64,000 nucleotides of DNA from Reticulascus tulasneorum (Eukaryota > Ascomycota > Sordariomycetes > Glomerellales > Reticulascaceae). The stretch lies in the NCBI GenBank assembly GCA_001557505.1, contig LSAX01000005.1:1-64000 (forward strand), in the 5' to 3' direction. A model generated the notes under the pieces. It was not told where the DNA came from and searched no databases. It was given only the letters and a program-made list of their open reading frames with translations. Positions 34,761 through 46,467 of the stretch are shown here, piece after piece (position 1 is the first letter of the stretch; every line of letters begins with the position of its first letter). The translations under genes were made by a program, and so were the position numbers.

Positions 34761-36095
34761 CTAAGCTAACGCCATTCTTATTGGGCCTGTGACTGGGTCA
34801 GCGATATTGAGAGTGCACATCCACACCTTTCCAGAATTAACACCAATGGCTATGGTTCTACCCGACACGATCGAACATCCTGGCCGATACTCAAATGGTA
34901 ACCGTACTATATTCTTTGATTTCCATGTTATCCACTCTCCATCTGGACTCAAACCAATACCTTGATATTGCGGATTTCGAGGTTCTATGCTGAAGGCTGG
35001 TACACTCGAAGTTGATACTGTATTAAGGGCAACTGTACCAATATCAGTGTAAAGATTTGAGCTTGTAGTGTCGAATGATATCTTTTTGAGACTTCTCCCA
35101 AGATTGAGCATCTGCAGGCACACGCCGCTGCTAGTGTCCGAGATCCATACTGTGCCGTCGTCGAATCCTGAGGCAAGCTGAGTTGAGTCATGGGAGAAGG
35201 CGACCGAATGTCCACTATAGCCCTCGAGCCTCTGCAGGCACACGCTACTACCGGCATCCCATATTCGTATTGTACAGTCCTCCGATACTGACGCGAGCCG
35301 GGTCGAGTCGTGTGAGAAGACTACTGACCAAACAGCTCCTTCATGTCCCTCGAACTCTGCTAGGCACTCGCCACTGCCGGTATCCCAGGTCCGTATAGTA
35401 CAATCGTTCGATGCTGACGCGAGCTGTGTCGAGTCGTGTGAGAAGACTACTGACCAAACAGCTCCTTTATGTCCCTCGAACTCTGCTAGGCACTCGAACT
35501 CTGCTAGGCACTCGCCACTGCCGGTATCCCAGGTCCGTATAGTATGGTCCTGCGATGCTACCGCGAGCTGTGTCGAGTCATGTGAGAAGACAACTGACGT
35601 GGCGGAGCGATCGTTGCCTTTAAGCGTTGCTAGGCACTCGCCACTGCCTGTATCCCAGATCCGCACCGCGCCTTCGAATGAAGCCGACGCGAGCCGCGTC
35701 AAGTCGTGTGAAAAGGTCACTGACCAGACCGCCTCGTGCCCCTCGAGCGTCGCCTGATACTCGCTGCTACTAGCATCCCAGATCCGTACAGTATTGTCGA
35801 ACGACGCCGACGCGAGATATGTCGAGTTGTGTGAGAAAGTTACTGACAAGACGGTACCGCTGTGGCCTTCGAGCTTTGATAGGCACTTTCCGCTTCTGGC
35901 ATCCCAGATCCATACCCTGCCATCTGACGATCCCGATGCCAGACGGGTAGAGTCGTGTGAGAAGGCCACTGACCAGTACTGCACGTTGTGGCCCTTAAGA
36001 GTCACTAGGCATTCGCCGCTGCAAGCATCGCAAATATATATAGCGGCGTCTGGCGACCTGAACGCGAGCCTTGTTGAGTCATGTGAGAAAGCCAT
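34761..36095 (-). CDS. WD40-repeat protein, probably the C-terminal half of a truncated NACHT-WD40 receptor
   Basis: The frame of 444 codons starts directly inside WD repeats (MAFSHDSTRLA) and has at least seven units. Each unit has the pattern GHxxxVxSVxFSHDSTxLASxSxDxTIRxWDxxSGECL. Several are near-identical at protein and DNA level, as in fungal NLR-type (NACHT/HET) receptors whose repeats evolve together. A tandem 18-bp copy at about 35480-35515 doubles the residues ECLAEF. The last 130 residues form a non-canonical blade region. Upstream of the first Met the sequence turns within 30 bases into the AT-rich RIP block, so the N-terminal NACHT or effector part is missing. It could be expressed as a short protein but is more likely a truncated allele. 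Confidence 0.75.
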   Translation of the reverse strand: MAFSHDSTRLAFRSPDAAIYICDACSGECLVTLKGHNVQYWSVAFSHDSTRLASGSSDGRVWIWDARSGKCLSKLEGHSGTVLSVTFSHNSTYLASASFDNTVRIWDASSSEYQATLEGHEAVWSVTFSHDLTRLASASFEGAVRIWDTGSGECLATLKGNDRSATSVVFSHDSTQLAVASQDHTIRTWDTGSGECLAEFECLAEFEGHKGAVWSVVFSHDSTQLASASNDCTIRTWDTGSGECLAEFEGHEGAVWSVVFSHDSTRLASVSEDCTIRIWDAGSSVCLQRLEGYSGHSVAFSHDSTQLASGFDDGTVWISDTSSGVCLQMLNLGRSLKKISFDTTSSNLYTDIGTVALNTVSTSSVPAFSIEPRNPQYQGIGLSPDGEWITWKSKNIVRLPFEYRPGCSIVSGRTIAIGVNSGKVWMCTLNIADPVTGPIRMALA

Positions 36096-37633
36096 AGAGT
36101 TAATTAGTCTAACACTATATAACAGGTAGGTAGATTTATATAAGGAGATTAGTAATTTAGTCTTATAAGTAATATAAGAAAGCTTAGACTAGGTCGTATG
36201 AACAACATAGCAAACTACTTAATATAAGGTTATTAGCCATGTTACGTTATATAAGATCAACCGCTAATTACTTAATATTAAGCTAAGACGGCTTTTTAAT
36301 AACTAGTTAGATGAAAATACCATCATACGATATATAAACATATAGAAGAAAGTCATAAGCTACCTTTTCTAGATAGTAACCTCTATATACGAAGAAGAAT
36401 AATTCTATTTATTAATAAACGATAAAACCTCAGCCTTTAGAGCTCTTATTAAGCTAATTAGAAATCCTTAATCAAGCTAGATAGAAAGAATTAAAGTTAA
36501 TATCAATTAGATATTAATCAACTTAATTATATAACTCTTCAAACATCTTATCCTAAATAACCTATATATTAACATCTTAATTAACGTATTTACAATTATA
36601 AAGACTAATAAGAAAGGCGGTTAGGTAGATATATTTAATTATATATTAATCTACTTAATAATAATCAAAATAAGAAAAATAGTTATTATATAGTAGTTAG
36701 TCTTAGAAGATATAAAGGCTGGTATGAAATTAGATAAGATATTTGCTATTATATAATATAAAGTTTAATAATTTTTAGTAATTATATTATCAAGCTAAGG
36801 TTTAACCTTTTTCAACTAGATATTCGACATACGTTCATATAGACTAAAGATCTAATATTTAACATTAATAATAAGATATATATTCTAAGTAAGCTTAGAG
36901 GTTATATACGATAAAATTAGATTTTTAATAAACGGTCTAAATAAAATATTATATTGCTTTGTTAGAAAGCTTAGTTATATAATGGCCATCTTATTATTCA
37001 TCAAAATAGATAATTAATAACTACTTATCAACTAAGCCAAAATATAAGATAATATTAATAACAAAAAACCAGGATTTTCTTTTACAGATGACTTATGAAA
37101 TGATTAGATAGCTAATAAGTAGAAATAAATTATATAACAGATTATTAAGAACGAATAGTTATAAAGATAATAGTTATCTAATAATGATAAATATCTAATA
37201 TATTATATAAGGATAATTAAGGTTTATAAAAAGGTACTTAATAGTTTTTATAAGAGGTTGTTTATGGTTATATATATACTAAAAAGGCAACCAGTTTATA
37301 CGATAAAGATATTTAGACTTTAGATAATAAATACTTTATATAATAGGTTTTAAAACATCTTTATATAAAATGGTCTAATATGTTTTATTATTACATATTA
37401 TAAAAACTATTAGAATATAAAAATTATTAAGATTATCTATTGGTTTTTACCTTAGATAGTAAAACTAGATAAGATAAAATAAATACGTTTTACTATAGAC
37501 CTATTATAGCTAGCCTAATTAGGCTTAGATATATGCTTACATATATATTGATTATTAATCTTTTTTATATTTAGTTATTTTTATAGTTTTTATTAACACG
37601 TTTGGAAGTATATTCGCAAGCATATTTCATAAA
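36096..37633. other. RIP-degraded AT-rich sequence, possible helicase-like remnant
   Basis: No intact frame. Around 37370-37450 (plus) the translation through stops gives ICFIITYYKNY..IKIIKIIYWFLP. This weakly recalls the VFVTRYHKGY...KIIHRYLPREVGEL block of fungal telomere-linked helicase genes. The likeness is short and interrupted, so the assignment is tentative. Confidence 0.3.
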
Positions 37634-39705
37634 GAATTAATAAGGACGTTATACTAAATTGATTAGAACGTTATAACCTTAGGGACGTTACATTTTTAGC
37701 CTTCTTTATTAGCTAGAAACTTACTTGTTAGTATATATAATACGTATTACTAATTCTACCGTTGTTAAGTAACTGCTTATTAATTCGTTAATTTAGACGT
37801 ATTAATTATATACGATCTTTTCTATTTTACCTTTTATACTTATAAGTATAAGAGGCTGTATACCTTATAGGTATGAAAGCTTATATATATGCCTTCTTAA
37901 GATATAATTATTATTAATATAGGTCGTTAATGAAGCCTAATTATCTTATTTAATAACTCTTTTGAATAGCTGATATTAATAAACTTAGAACGATTGTTAA
38001 TAAGCTTTCAGCTTTAATAAGAAGAATGGTAATATCATATTAATGGCCTAGGAAGTATATCTGACGAATGGTTTAAGGTATATTACCTTTTTAGACCTAA
38101 TGATATAATAAATAATAAGATTTTAGGTATTTAATAATATAAATTAGATATCTATATTAAGAATGAATATTATATATTAATATATTAACTAAGTTAATAA
38201 CTTTAGTATATTAATATCTTTATTTTAAAACTAATTAAGATATAAGATTAGTAATATCCTAGCTAATAGAGATATGACCTTATAGATTAGACTATTTTAT
38301 TAATAACCTATTAGTTTGTTAAAATAGACCTAGATCTTACCGTAATATTCGTTTTAAGTTATAAATAACAACGTCTTAAGGAAGAGAACGATTGTTAATT
38401 ATAGCTAAGTTAAATATATTTTTTATTATAATCGATAATAACTTCTTTCTTATTTAACATCTTTGCTTAGGTAAGAGAAGAATAATAATATAACCTATCT
38501 GATATTAGCTTAAGATCTAACGTTATTAGCTTAATCTTAAATTTATTAATTCTTAATAACTTAGCTTTATCTCTTAACGTTCTTTTCGTTAAAGTTAACA
38601 AATTTGTAAAACCTTATAATTTTAATATTATTAAGGCTAATAATATAATTTGGCCAGGATAATAAAGCTAATATATTTTCTAATATAATCGATATAGAAC
38701 CTCTTAGTAAGGTAGAGATATTAGCTTTTAGAAACGAAGATCTTAGAAATCTAGGTGTTTATAGAAGATTGTTGCTAAATCTTTACCGGAGAATAATTTC
38801 TAATAGACATTAAAATATTTCTTAGATATAAAGCATTAAGAATATAACTATATACCTAATACCGACGTTATAACCTATCTAACTTATTGAAAACTTATTA
38901 GTCTAATAAAAACGACCATCAGATTAACTAGTTAATAGATTAGTATTTATATATAATATGTTAATAACATTATATAATATTAATTCTCTAATTTGGTTTT
39001 CATATTAAAGGACTTCTATAATGTTTATATTTATATTAGTTAAGAGATATTAAGCAATTATAATCTTACTGTTATATTGATTAAGTTGTTTAATAAGAAG
39101 GAAATACTTTATATTATTAAATAAGATAAAGATAAGTTTGACCATTTGGTTAGACTAATATAGACCTTTCTATATTATGTTTAGATGTGGAACCATTTCT
39201 TAGAGGTGATTAATATTAATAATATATATAATATAAACCGTTTTAAGTTACTATTATTCTAAGTTATTAGACAAACCTACCTAAAGACTGTTTATAACGC
39301 TATATTCGGACTAATTAATAATAAAAAGCTTAAAGGATTTTAATTTCTTATTAAGAGCTTATATACATTGTTTAACTAATATGATATCTAACTACTTAAC
39401 GTTATTATTAATGATTATGATAAACAGATAAAAGTAGCCTTTAAGTTAGAATTCTTAGATATTTAGTAATAACTTTATATCCATCATATCAATTTAAACG
39501 TAATATTATAATTAAAACGGAAATAGAGATATATTATTATTAATAACGATAACAACGAGGAAAGTAATAATATTATACCAGATATTATACTTAACTAAAA
39601 AGATTATTACTTAATATAAAACTCTTAAAGTTAAGAACAACCACTTACCTTAGACAACTTGCTTCCATTTATACTTTATAATTATTATAAAATATTTATA
39701 TTATA
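37634..39705 (+). mobile_element. MULE-2, terminal repeat and 5' half of transposase (RIP-degraded)
   Basis: Begins with the same 89-bp terminal repeat as 15332-15420, including GGACGTTA-type motifs. The plus strand shows a second, distinct MULE transposase through stops: NIYNINRFKLLLFQVI (D1 region) near 39220 and NDYDKQIK.AFKLEFLDI then two former Gln then LYIHHIN near 39410-39500. The sequence stops at 39705 where element B starts. Its missing 3' half is at 15332-16788. Confidence 0.75.
39698..39705 (+). repeat. Half of target-site duplication ATATTATA (left flank of element B)
   Basis: Exact reverse complement of TATAATAT at 16781-16788, and different from the right flank of B. Confidence 0.75.
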
Positions 39706-42700
39706 GGTAATTAATAAGGATGAGTACTAAATCATTACGGACGAGTATATCTTAAGGATAAGTATATAATAGGCCTTTCTGATTAGCTTAATTTTTCTAA
39801 TAGTTATTTGTTAAAGCGGTAAGAATATCTGCTTTAATAATTACTAATTTTTATACCTAATTTTAAATTTGAAAAACTACTTAATCATTTTACGTTAATT
39901 AGTATATATGAAATAACGTAAATTAGTATAAAATATAACTTAATATTATTTAAATTTTTATATATTAATTATAATATATATCTTTAATAATATAGTTATT
40001 AACTTAGACCTTATTATTTATTAATTTTACTAGAGAGATAATCTTATCTAACATAAGGTTAGTAATATTTCCGCCTTATTGTTATTTATCTTTTATTATG
40101 ACTTTTATCTTTATATATTTAGTTATAACTTCTGTTTAGTTATATACGTACTTATCATATTATTTATATTAAGAACATTTTTCTAATTTTAGCTTCTTTT
40201 TAGTTATCTAGGACGTTAAGCGTTTATTTAAGATAAGATAACTGGTTAAGAATCTTATATAAGATTTATATGTTAAGGAGTAAGTACTTTAAAATCTAGA
40301 TATGTTAATATAGGTTAAGAAGTATTAGCCTTAGGACGTCTGTGAAGGTAAGTCGTAATATTTAGGTTTAATATCTAAAGATATTAGTTTTTAGATTATA
40401 ATATTCTTAAATATTAACGTAAATAGATTTTTAATTATAATAATAAAATATTAGATTTAAGCTTTTCTAAAATCTTATAATAATATAGAACCTTAAGCTT
40501 AATTAATATAATATATAACTTTTCTATATAAAGACTAATCTTTTATAGCTTAACGTTTAAGCTAGTTAGGATAATAAATATAACTTTTTAATATTCTTTA
40601 ACGATTAGACTAAGCCTTTTAGAAGAAATCATTAGAAAAAGTTAATTAAGATATATAATATTAAAATATTAATATATTATTAACACCTTATTATTTTTAT
40701 AAACTTAGAGAAATTTATCTTCTTAATTAATTAATATATTTTAGATAGCCTTAATTAATTTATATAAGCTAAATATCTTATTAAGAAGATAATTTTTAAT
40801 ATTATTATTATTAACCTCCGTCTTAGATATTATCTTAATATTAAAGTTCTAATATTTCTTAATAAAATACCTAACTTATTATTTTTATATAAATATATAA
40901 GTTTTCTATAAATATAGTAAAATTATGATTTAGCCTTTAAACCTATTATATAACTTTATTTAAGCTTTATTATGTTTAGCTTTAATCTTTATGAATATTA
41001 TAGATTTTTATATCTAAAAAATATCTTAAAGATAATTAAGAATTATAAATAGAATAACTAATTTAGTTAATTAGCTAATTATATAATTATGATCTAACTT
41101 TTAATTATCTTCGTCGTTATTACTTTATTTAGGCCTAATTTATTTCTTTTTAACGTTTAACGATATATTAAAGTTAATATGATAAATATAAAGTTATTAT
41201 TAAACGTTAAGAAATTTAGTAATAAATATAAATCTTATCTAATTATTAAAGTTTATAATAAATATATTAAGTAGTTAGATCTTATGTTAGTTAATTAGTT
41301 ATTAAATATTATTTATTAAAAACTAAAAACTTTCTAACCTTTTATTATTAATTAGACTAAAAACTATATTAAAAATAGATTTTAAATAAGTTTAGCTAAT
41401 AATCTAGAAAAATAAAAGTTTAAAATGGTTAGTTTTATAGATATTATTAAGGTTAATAACCTCTAAATAATATCTCTATATTTATATATAATATAAAAAC
41501 GTTTATATTAAACTAAGTAAACGATAAAGGTTATTAATATCTTATTTCTTAATATATAAGACCTTCTTCTTATTAAAAAGTTTAATTAAAATAGCTATTA
41601 AGTTAAGATTATTAAGCTTATCATAGATCATAATAACCTTAATATTATAAATATCTTATATAATATATATTAAGTCTAGAAATTTATCTTTTATAATATT
41701 AATAATATTATATATTTAAATACTAACTTATTAACTTATAAACTTAATTATTATCTTAATAAGACTAATTAGTTTATAATAGACTAAGTATATAGATAAA
41801 GTTAAGCTAAATTTATAATTATATTAATTATATTTTAATTAAGAAAATATTTATAATATCTACTGTTTATCGTTTTTCATAAGAGCCTTAATAATAAGCT
41901 TTTATTTATAACTATATTTCTAAGATTTTTATTTATAAATATTAATATTTCTAAATATTTTTAATTAACTAAAATGATTATATTAAAAGATATATTAGCG
42001 TTTCTTAATATAAGTTTTTATTTTCTAATTATTATTTATATACCTAACTATATTATAATTATATAATTTTATAAATATATTAACCTAATCTTAGAAAGCT
42101 TATATAATATTAGCTAAGTTTTTAAAGATTAGAAGATTAAAGATCTTTTTATTAATATTAGAAAGTTTTATATTTAATAATAAGAATATTAAGGATAATA
42201 TAGCTTAAGGTAAAAAAGATATATTAGCAAAAAAGCTATATCTTTATCTTTCTCGTTAAGATTTCACTTATTTTTATAACTTCTAAGTTATTTTAACGTT
42301 ATATTTTATTTTAATCGTTAATTCTTAATCTTTCTTGAAAACCTTTTATATAAAGGTTATAACTAATTAGAACTCTTTGATTTTAATATTAAGCAGGAGA
42401 AGTTTTCTTTTTATCGTTTCTCGTTACGATATACGTTTAAATTCGTCTAAGCTTAAAATAAATATTTGATTTTATTATATACTTACCTATAAACTTCTAA
42501 ACTTATTCTTAAAGTAGATCTTTAAATATTATAAATTTAAAAGATCTTAATTAAGTCTTTAAAATTTATAAGATTATAACTAAATTATAAAATATTATAA
42601 AAAGGTTATAAAAATATTATTAAATGTAAAATAATTATTTATATTATAATATTTGCTTATATTAGTTATAATATTAAAGGTTAACAGTTTACTTCTAAGT

Positions 42701-43146
42701 ATATTTTTAGAGTTAGTCTTAAAAGATAATCTACTTTCGAGGTCTTTAATTAGAATATATTAGTTAAGTTTCAAAAAAGGTTATATTAAAGAAAGTATTT
42801 AAAATAACTTTAAGATAGATCGAAGCGGCAGAGGTAATTAAGTTATAGATTAACCGTCGTTATAGGTAATATATTATATAAGAGAGGAAGCTATATATAA
42901 GTTAGTTTAGTTATAAATAGTTAATTTAGTTGTAAATAGTAGGTTAAACTTTAAAAATTATTATGTTAATTAGTAAAACTAATTGACTAAGGTAATTAGC
43001 TAACTAGCTATTAGAAAAAGCGGCAAAAAAGAAAAGTATGAACCGTATTAACAATAAAAATTAGGCCAATCAGAAAGGCCTATCATATATTTGTCCCTAA
43101 GATATACTCGTCCGTAATGATTTGGTACTCGTCCTTATCAATTGCC
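39706..43146 (-). mobile_element. Element B: Hop-like MULE transposon, inverted copy of element A, RIP-inactivated
   Basis: 3441 bp against 3442 bp for A, in the opposite orientation. The left end (39706 onward) is the counterpart of A's right end, including the aagcggtaagaatatct subterminal stretch. The right end (about 42840-43146) is the counterpart of A's left end, including gcggcaaaaaagaaaag and the cgaagcggcagaggtaatta segment. Internal blocks such as 40200-40400 and 19560-19740 align as reverse complements. The transposase on the minus strand is full of stops. Confidence 0.85.
43056..43146 (-). repeat. Right terminal inverted repeat of element B
   Basis: On the minus strand it reads ggcaattgataaggacgag and then two further GACGAGTA/GACAAATA-type motifs and ggcctttctgattggccta, matching both ends of A. 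Confidence 0.85.
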
Positions 43147-44837
43147 TAGGTATAAACCACAGGATTCCCGTAGTTGATTAAACATTTTTAATTCGAGGTT
43201 TTCTTTGAATTTCTCAAGTCCATCAACCTCAATTTCAAAGCCTGTTATGGGATGTTAGCAGTAAATACATAGCATTGTTTAATGTGGAACGAATATTCAC
43301 CTTTACCAATTGCTCCAATTGTGATACTGTTACCCCTTCCTGCATTCAACTTCAACTGAATAGCAACCGAGCTGCGTTGCCCTGCATTCGAGTTGAGAAT
43401 CGAAATGTTAACCGCAGGTTGGTCATTGGCAATAACGTAAGCATCTCCATCTGGGACTCAAGTATTATCAAGCGTGCAGGTATCCGGTGCTATTGTAACA
43501 TGTACCCTGGGATTCATTGGTTTTGTAATGCAGGCGGAACCACTGCTGAGAACCGCTGCCATGTATGTTGCGGAAAACGACTTTGTTTGGGCCAGTAACT
43601 GCGAGAACGCGTCAGTAGAACGGCACCATAATGAAATCGGCTCTTGGGGTACCTTGATGAACTGAGCGCAAGCTACGACAAGAGGCACAATTTCTGACAG
43701 CTTTTTTTCTGATCAGCACTTCAATAATAACGTCGAGTTGTATGATCAGTGAGACTTACGCGACGTCAACCACCAACGGAAGCCAAACATAAGTCGACCC
43801 AAGTCCACCATCCGAAACCCAGCGGTCACCCATGTAGATGTGAGTTGTTTTACCACAGCCTTTGATAGCCAATTCATGAGTGTTCTGTGATTGATATGTG
43901 TTTGTTGACGGGGTAGCAATATCGGTGCCTCCTATCCACGGACCGCTGGTAGAGTTTGCCCAGTACACCTTATTGGGATTGTGACGATAGCCTGTCTTGC
44001 CAGAGACGATCATAAAATATATACCACCCTCCTTTAACATCCCGGGAGCTTCAAGTGCTCCTGACTCTTATCTGAGTATTAGTAGTTTTACTAACGAATG
44101 GTATCCAAAGACATACGTAGAACTGAAACTCGAGTTCCCAAAGTTCCGTTGGGGAAAACTGTGTTCACCTGCACGGTGTTGGACGCGGCGCTTGTGAGAA
44201 CATACCATATGTCTAACAATTATATGGGTTAGAAGACAATCATTTCGTGGATTGCCTTTGCTTACTTGTATCTTCGTCGAGGAAGATGCCCGTGCCGGAG
44301 TGGGTGAGATTGTTGGGAGGTAGGCCAGTTTTGGCGACCTTTTGATATGGACCATCGATTTGAGGCGAGTCAAGAGTGAGTACTAAACGGCTTTGTTGGC
44401 CATACAACTATACAGCAGCACCAATTAGATATGACCCATGGAATCTGGAATCAGGCTAGGATATGTATAAAGAAGTTGTCGTTTGGTTGGGCGATTTTCG
44501 GCCTCCACACTTGCGTGAAGGATGGCGCAATGTGCCCAACTTTGGCCCAGTTCAAAAGGTCACTCGACGAATAAAGTGTGGGCGGGACATCTAGAACTCT
44601 GTTAAGGCCAGGTATTGTTTGGTCTGACTTGGTGCTTCACTCACCGCCGTATTGCGAAGCATTGCCAGCTCGGTTATGGCCAATCCAGTAAAAGATGTTG
44701 CCACGTTGTAAGATTTGGCCCCCATGAGCATCAATCTCATTCCCTTCTGTGTCATACCAGACCGCGCCGGAAGCGATCCAGGATACACCAAGGACATTGG
44801 TTGATGCAAGTAGGAACAAGAGTATATCTCGAAACAT
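43138..44837 (-). pseudogene. Secreted GH43-family glycosidase with CBM35-like domain, carrying lesions
   Basis: The start at 44837 gives a signal peptide (MFRDILLFLLASTNVLG) and EIDAHGGQILQRGNIFYWIG, the hallmark opening of fungal GH43 galactan-galactosidase-like enzymes. Exons I can join in frame: 44837-44645, 44596-44266, 44212-44117, 44060-43760, 43693-43653, 43598-43506, 43450-43307, 43241-43138. Later blocks include YSSSDLLNW, HSGTGIFLDEDT, LEAPGMLKEGGIYFMIVSGKTGY and a C-terminal CBM35-like module (ANCASC, VVFRNIHGSGSQQWFRLHY, NSITIGAIG). In exon 2 a 7-bp tandem duplication (44439-44452) and two stops, TGA at 44451-44453 and TAG at 44408-44410, break the frame. Both stops fit C-to-T changes of CGA and CAG. 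The reading frame now ends inside the end repeat of element B. The substrate is inferred as galactan or arabinogalactan side chains. Confidence 0.75.
43147..43154 (+). repeat. Half of target-site duplication TAGGTATA (right flank of element B)
   Basis: Exact reverse complement of TATACCTA at 20231-20238. It lies in non-RIP sequence with normal base mix, so the match carries more weight than the AT-only pair. Confidence 0.8.
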
Positions 44838-46467
44838 CTTAGGGGATTAACAAGCCAATCAGACAACTAACTCAGGCCACTCGGAGTTGGTGACAGTCAT
44901 TAGCAGGTATTAGCATTCTCGGTCTGCTCAGTACCTTATCTTATATGAAGCACAAGTCAGGATGCTCGGGGGCCGGGGGAGGTTGGTGCGCGTGGTATAG
45001 CTTGTAAAGCAAAAGAAATAGATGACCTCAATGGTGGACTTGATGTTATGGCATAATTATTCCGAAGACTGCTTCCAATCTCTTACCCTTTGTCGGAACT
45101 GATCTCTACAAACATATCAACAATAGAACAAAAGGTACTGCCAACTTCCCCATACCAAATGTAAGCCTATCTACCCTGAAGGACTGTTCAATGAAAGTAT
45201 GAAGGGTCGTACATGGCAATTGGGGAAAGTGAAACTAGTATCCTTGGCGCACGAACTAGGCCACTGGGGAAAGCAGTCATGTCTGCCCGAAATCTAGATG
45301 CCAAACACGGCATACCCCTTGAAGATGGTGTCTTACGTGGCGAACTTGATACGTAGCATGCAAATGCAGTGAAGGAGGAACACTAGCTGATTTAAAAATC
45401 TACCCCATCGATCTCATCGAATCTCAATTACCCCATCGACCCCAGGGCTGTACCCCATCGACCCCATCGACCCATCCAGCCTAGCCTGGTCTATACTCAA
45501 CAACCGTGGCTATCTCATGACCCCGCTTAGCAGGTAAAGGACCTTAGGCAGCAAGACCCTCAAGTCTCGGGGTCAGCTCTTCCATTTTTGTAAAGCTCAC
45601 TTGATGGCACGTAAGTCGTTGCATTTGCCCAGAGCGAGGCTCATATGTATGGTCTCGTGGCTGGCTTCTAGTTCGGTTTTAAACAACTGGTCCGAAGACA
45701 AATGGAGAGGGTCATCGCAAGATGCAAGCCAGGCATGACTCGGTACAAAAGCCATCTCGGTCCATGTTTTACCGATGGCGAGTCGTCCAGTCTACAGCCA
45801 TAATTGAGAAATTTCGACTTGGTGATAATTTCCCCGAGGCTGAGCTGAGCTGAACCAACCCTGCGCGACTCAAGATTGCTCCGTTTGGACCCTGGTTGTC
45901 CTACCGGTGCCCTGGACCGTCTATCGCGATGCTGGAATGCCGGAATGCATTGCCTTAGCTGCTGTGAATCTGCGACTCCCGGTAAAGAGTGGGCCGAAGG
46001 TGGGGGGCGATTGATAGACCCCATGGGGATAATGCGGGGGAGCGCACTATGTTAGGTTAGCTCTCGCCGCAGAACGTTGGCACATACCACCAAGTGATCT
46101 GCGTGCTGCGCTCTGCGCCCGCCAGTTAACATCAGCAGAGTTTGCCTAGATTGTTAGCTCCCCGAAGAACCCACACACACCTTTTCCGGGGGACCATCAT
46201 CTGACTGTTGTGCGCTGTTACAAGAGAGCTTCGTGCATAATAGACCGAGTTACTATTGCAGTTTGGCAAGTGGGCACCATATTGTCTACCTTGGCACAAG
46301 AGACATGGATGCACGAACGGACCATTCCGTTGGGACCAACAGATCTGAACGCAACATGCATATCTACGCCCCGTTCCCTCCCCCCTCGACTCACTCTGTC
46401 TTCCTCTCGATCCACCACCAACATCTCTTCATTCGTAGCACATTATCCAGATTCCACTACCGAAAAT
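44838..46467. other. Intergenic 1.6 kb, promoter region between GH43 and the sugar transporter
   Basis: No convincing gene. About 45400-45475 contains four to five loose copies of taccccatcga(cc). The two genes are divergent, so shared control is possible. Confidence 0.5.

Noticed and set aside
45400..45480. Repeated taccccatcga words as a possible CRISPR or regulatory array
   Set aside because: Too few, irregular copies in a fungal genome; simple short repeat only.
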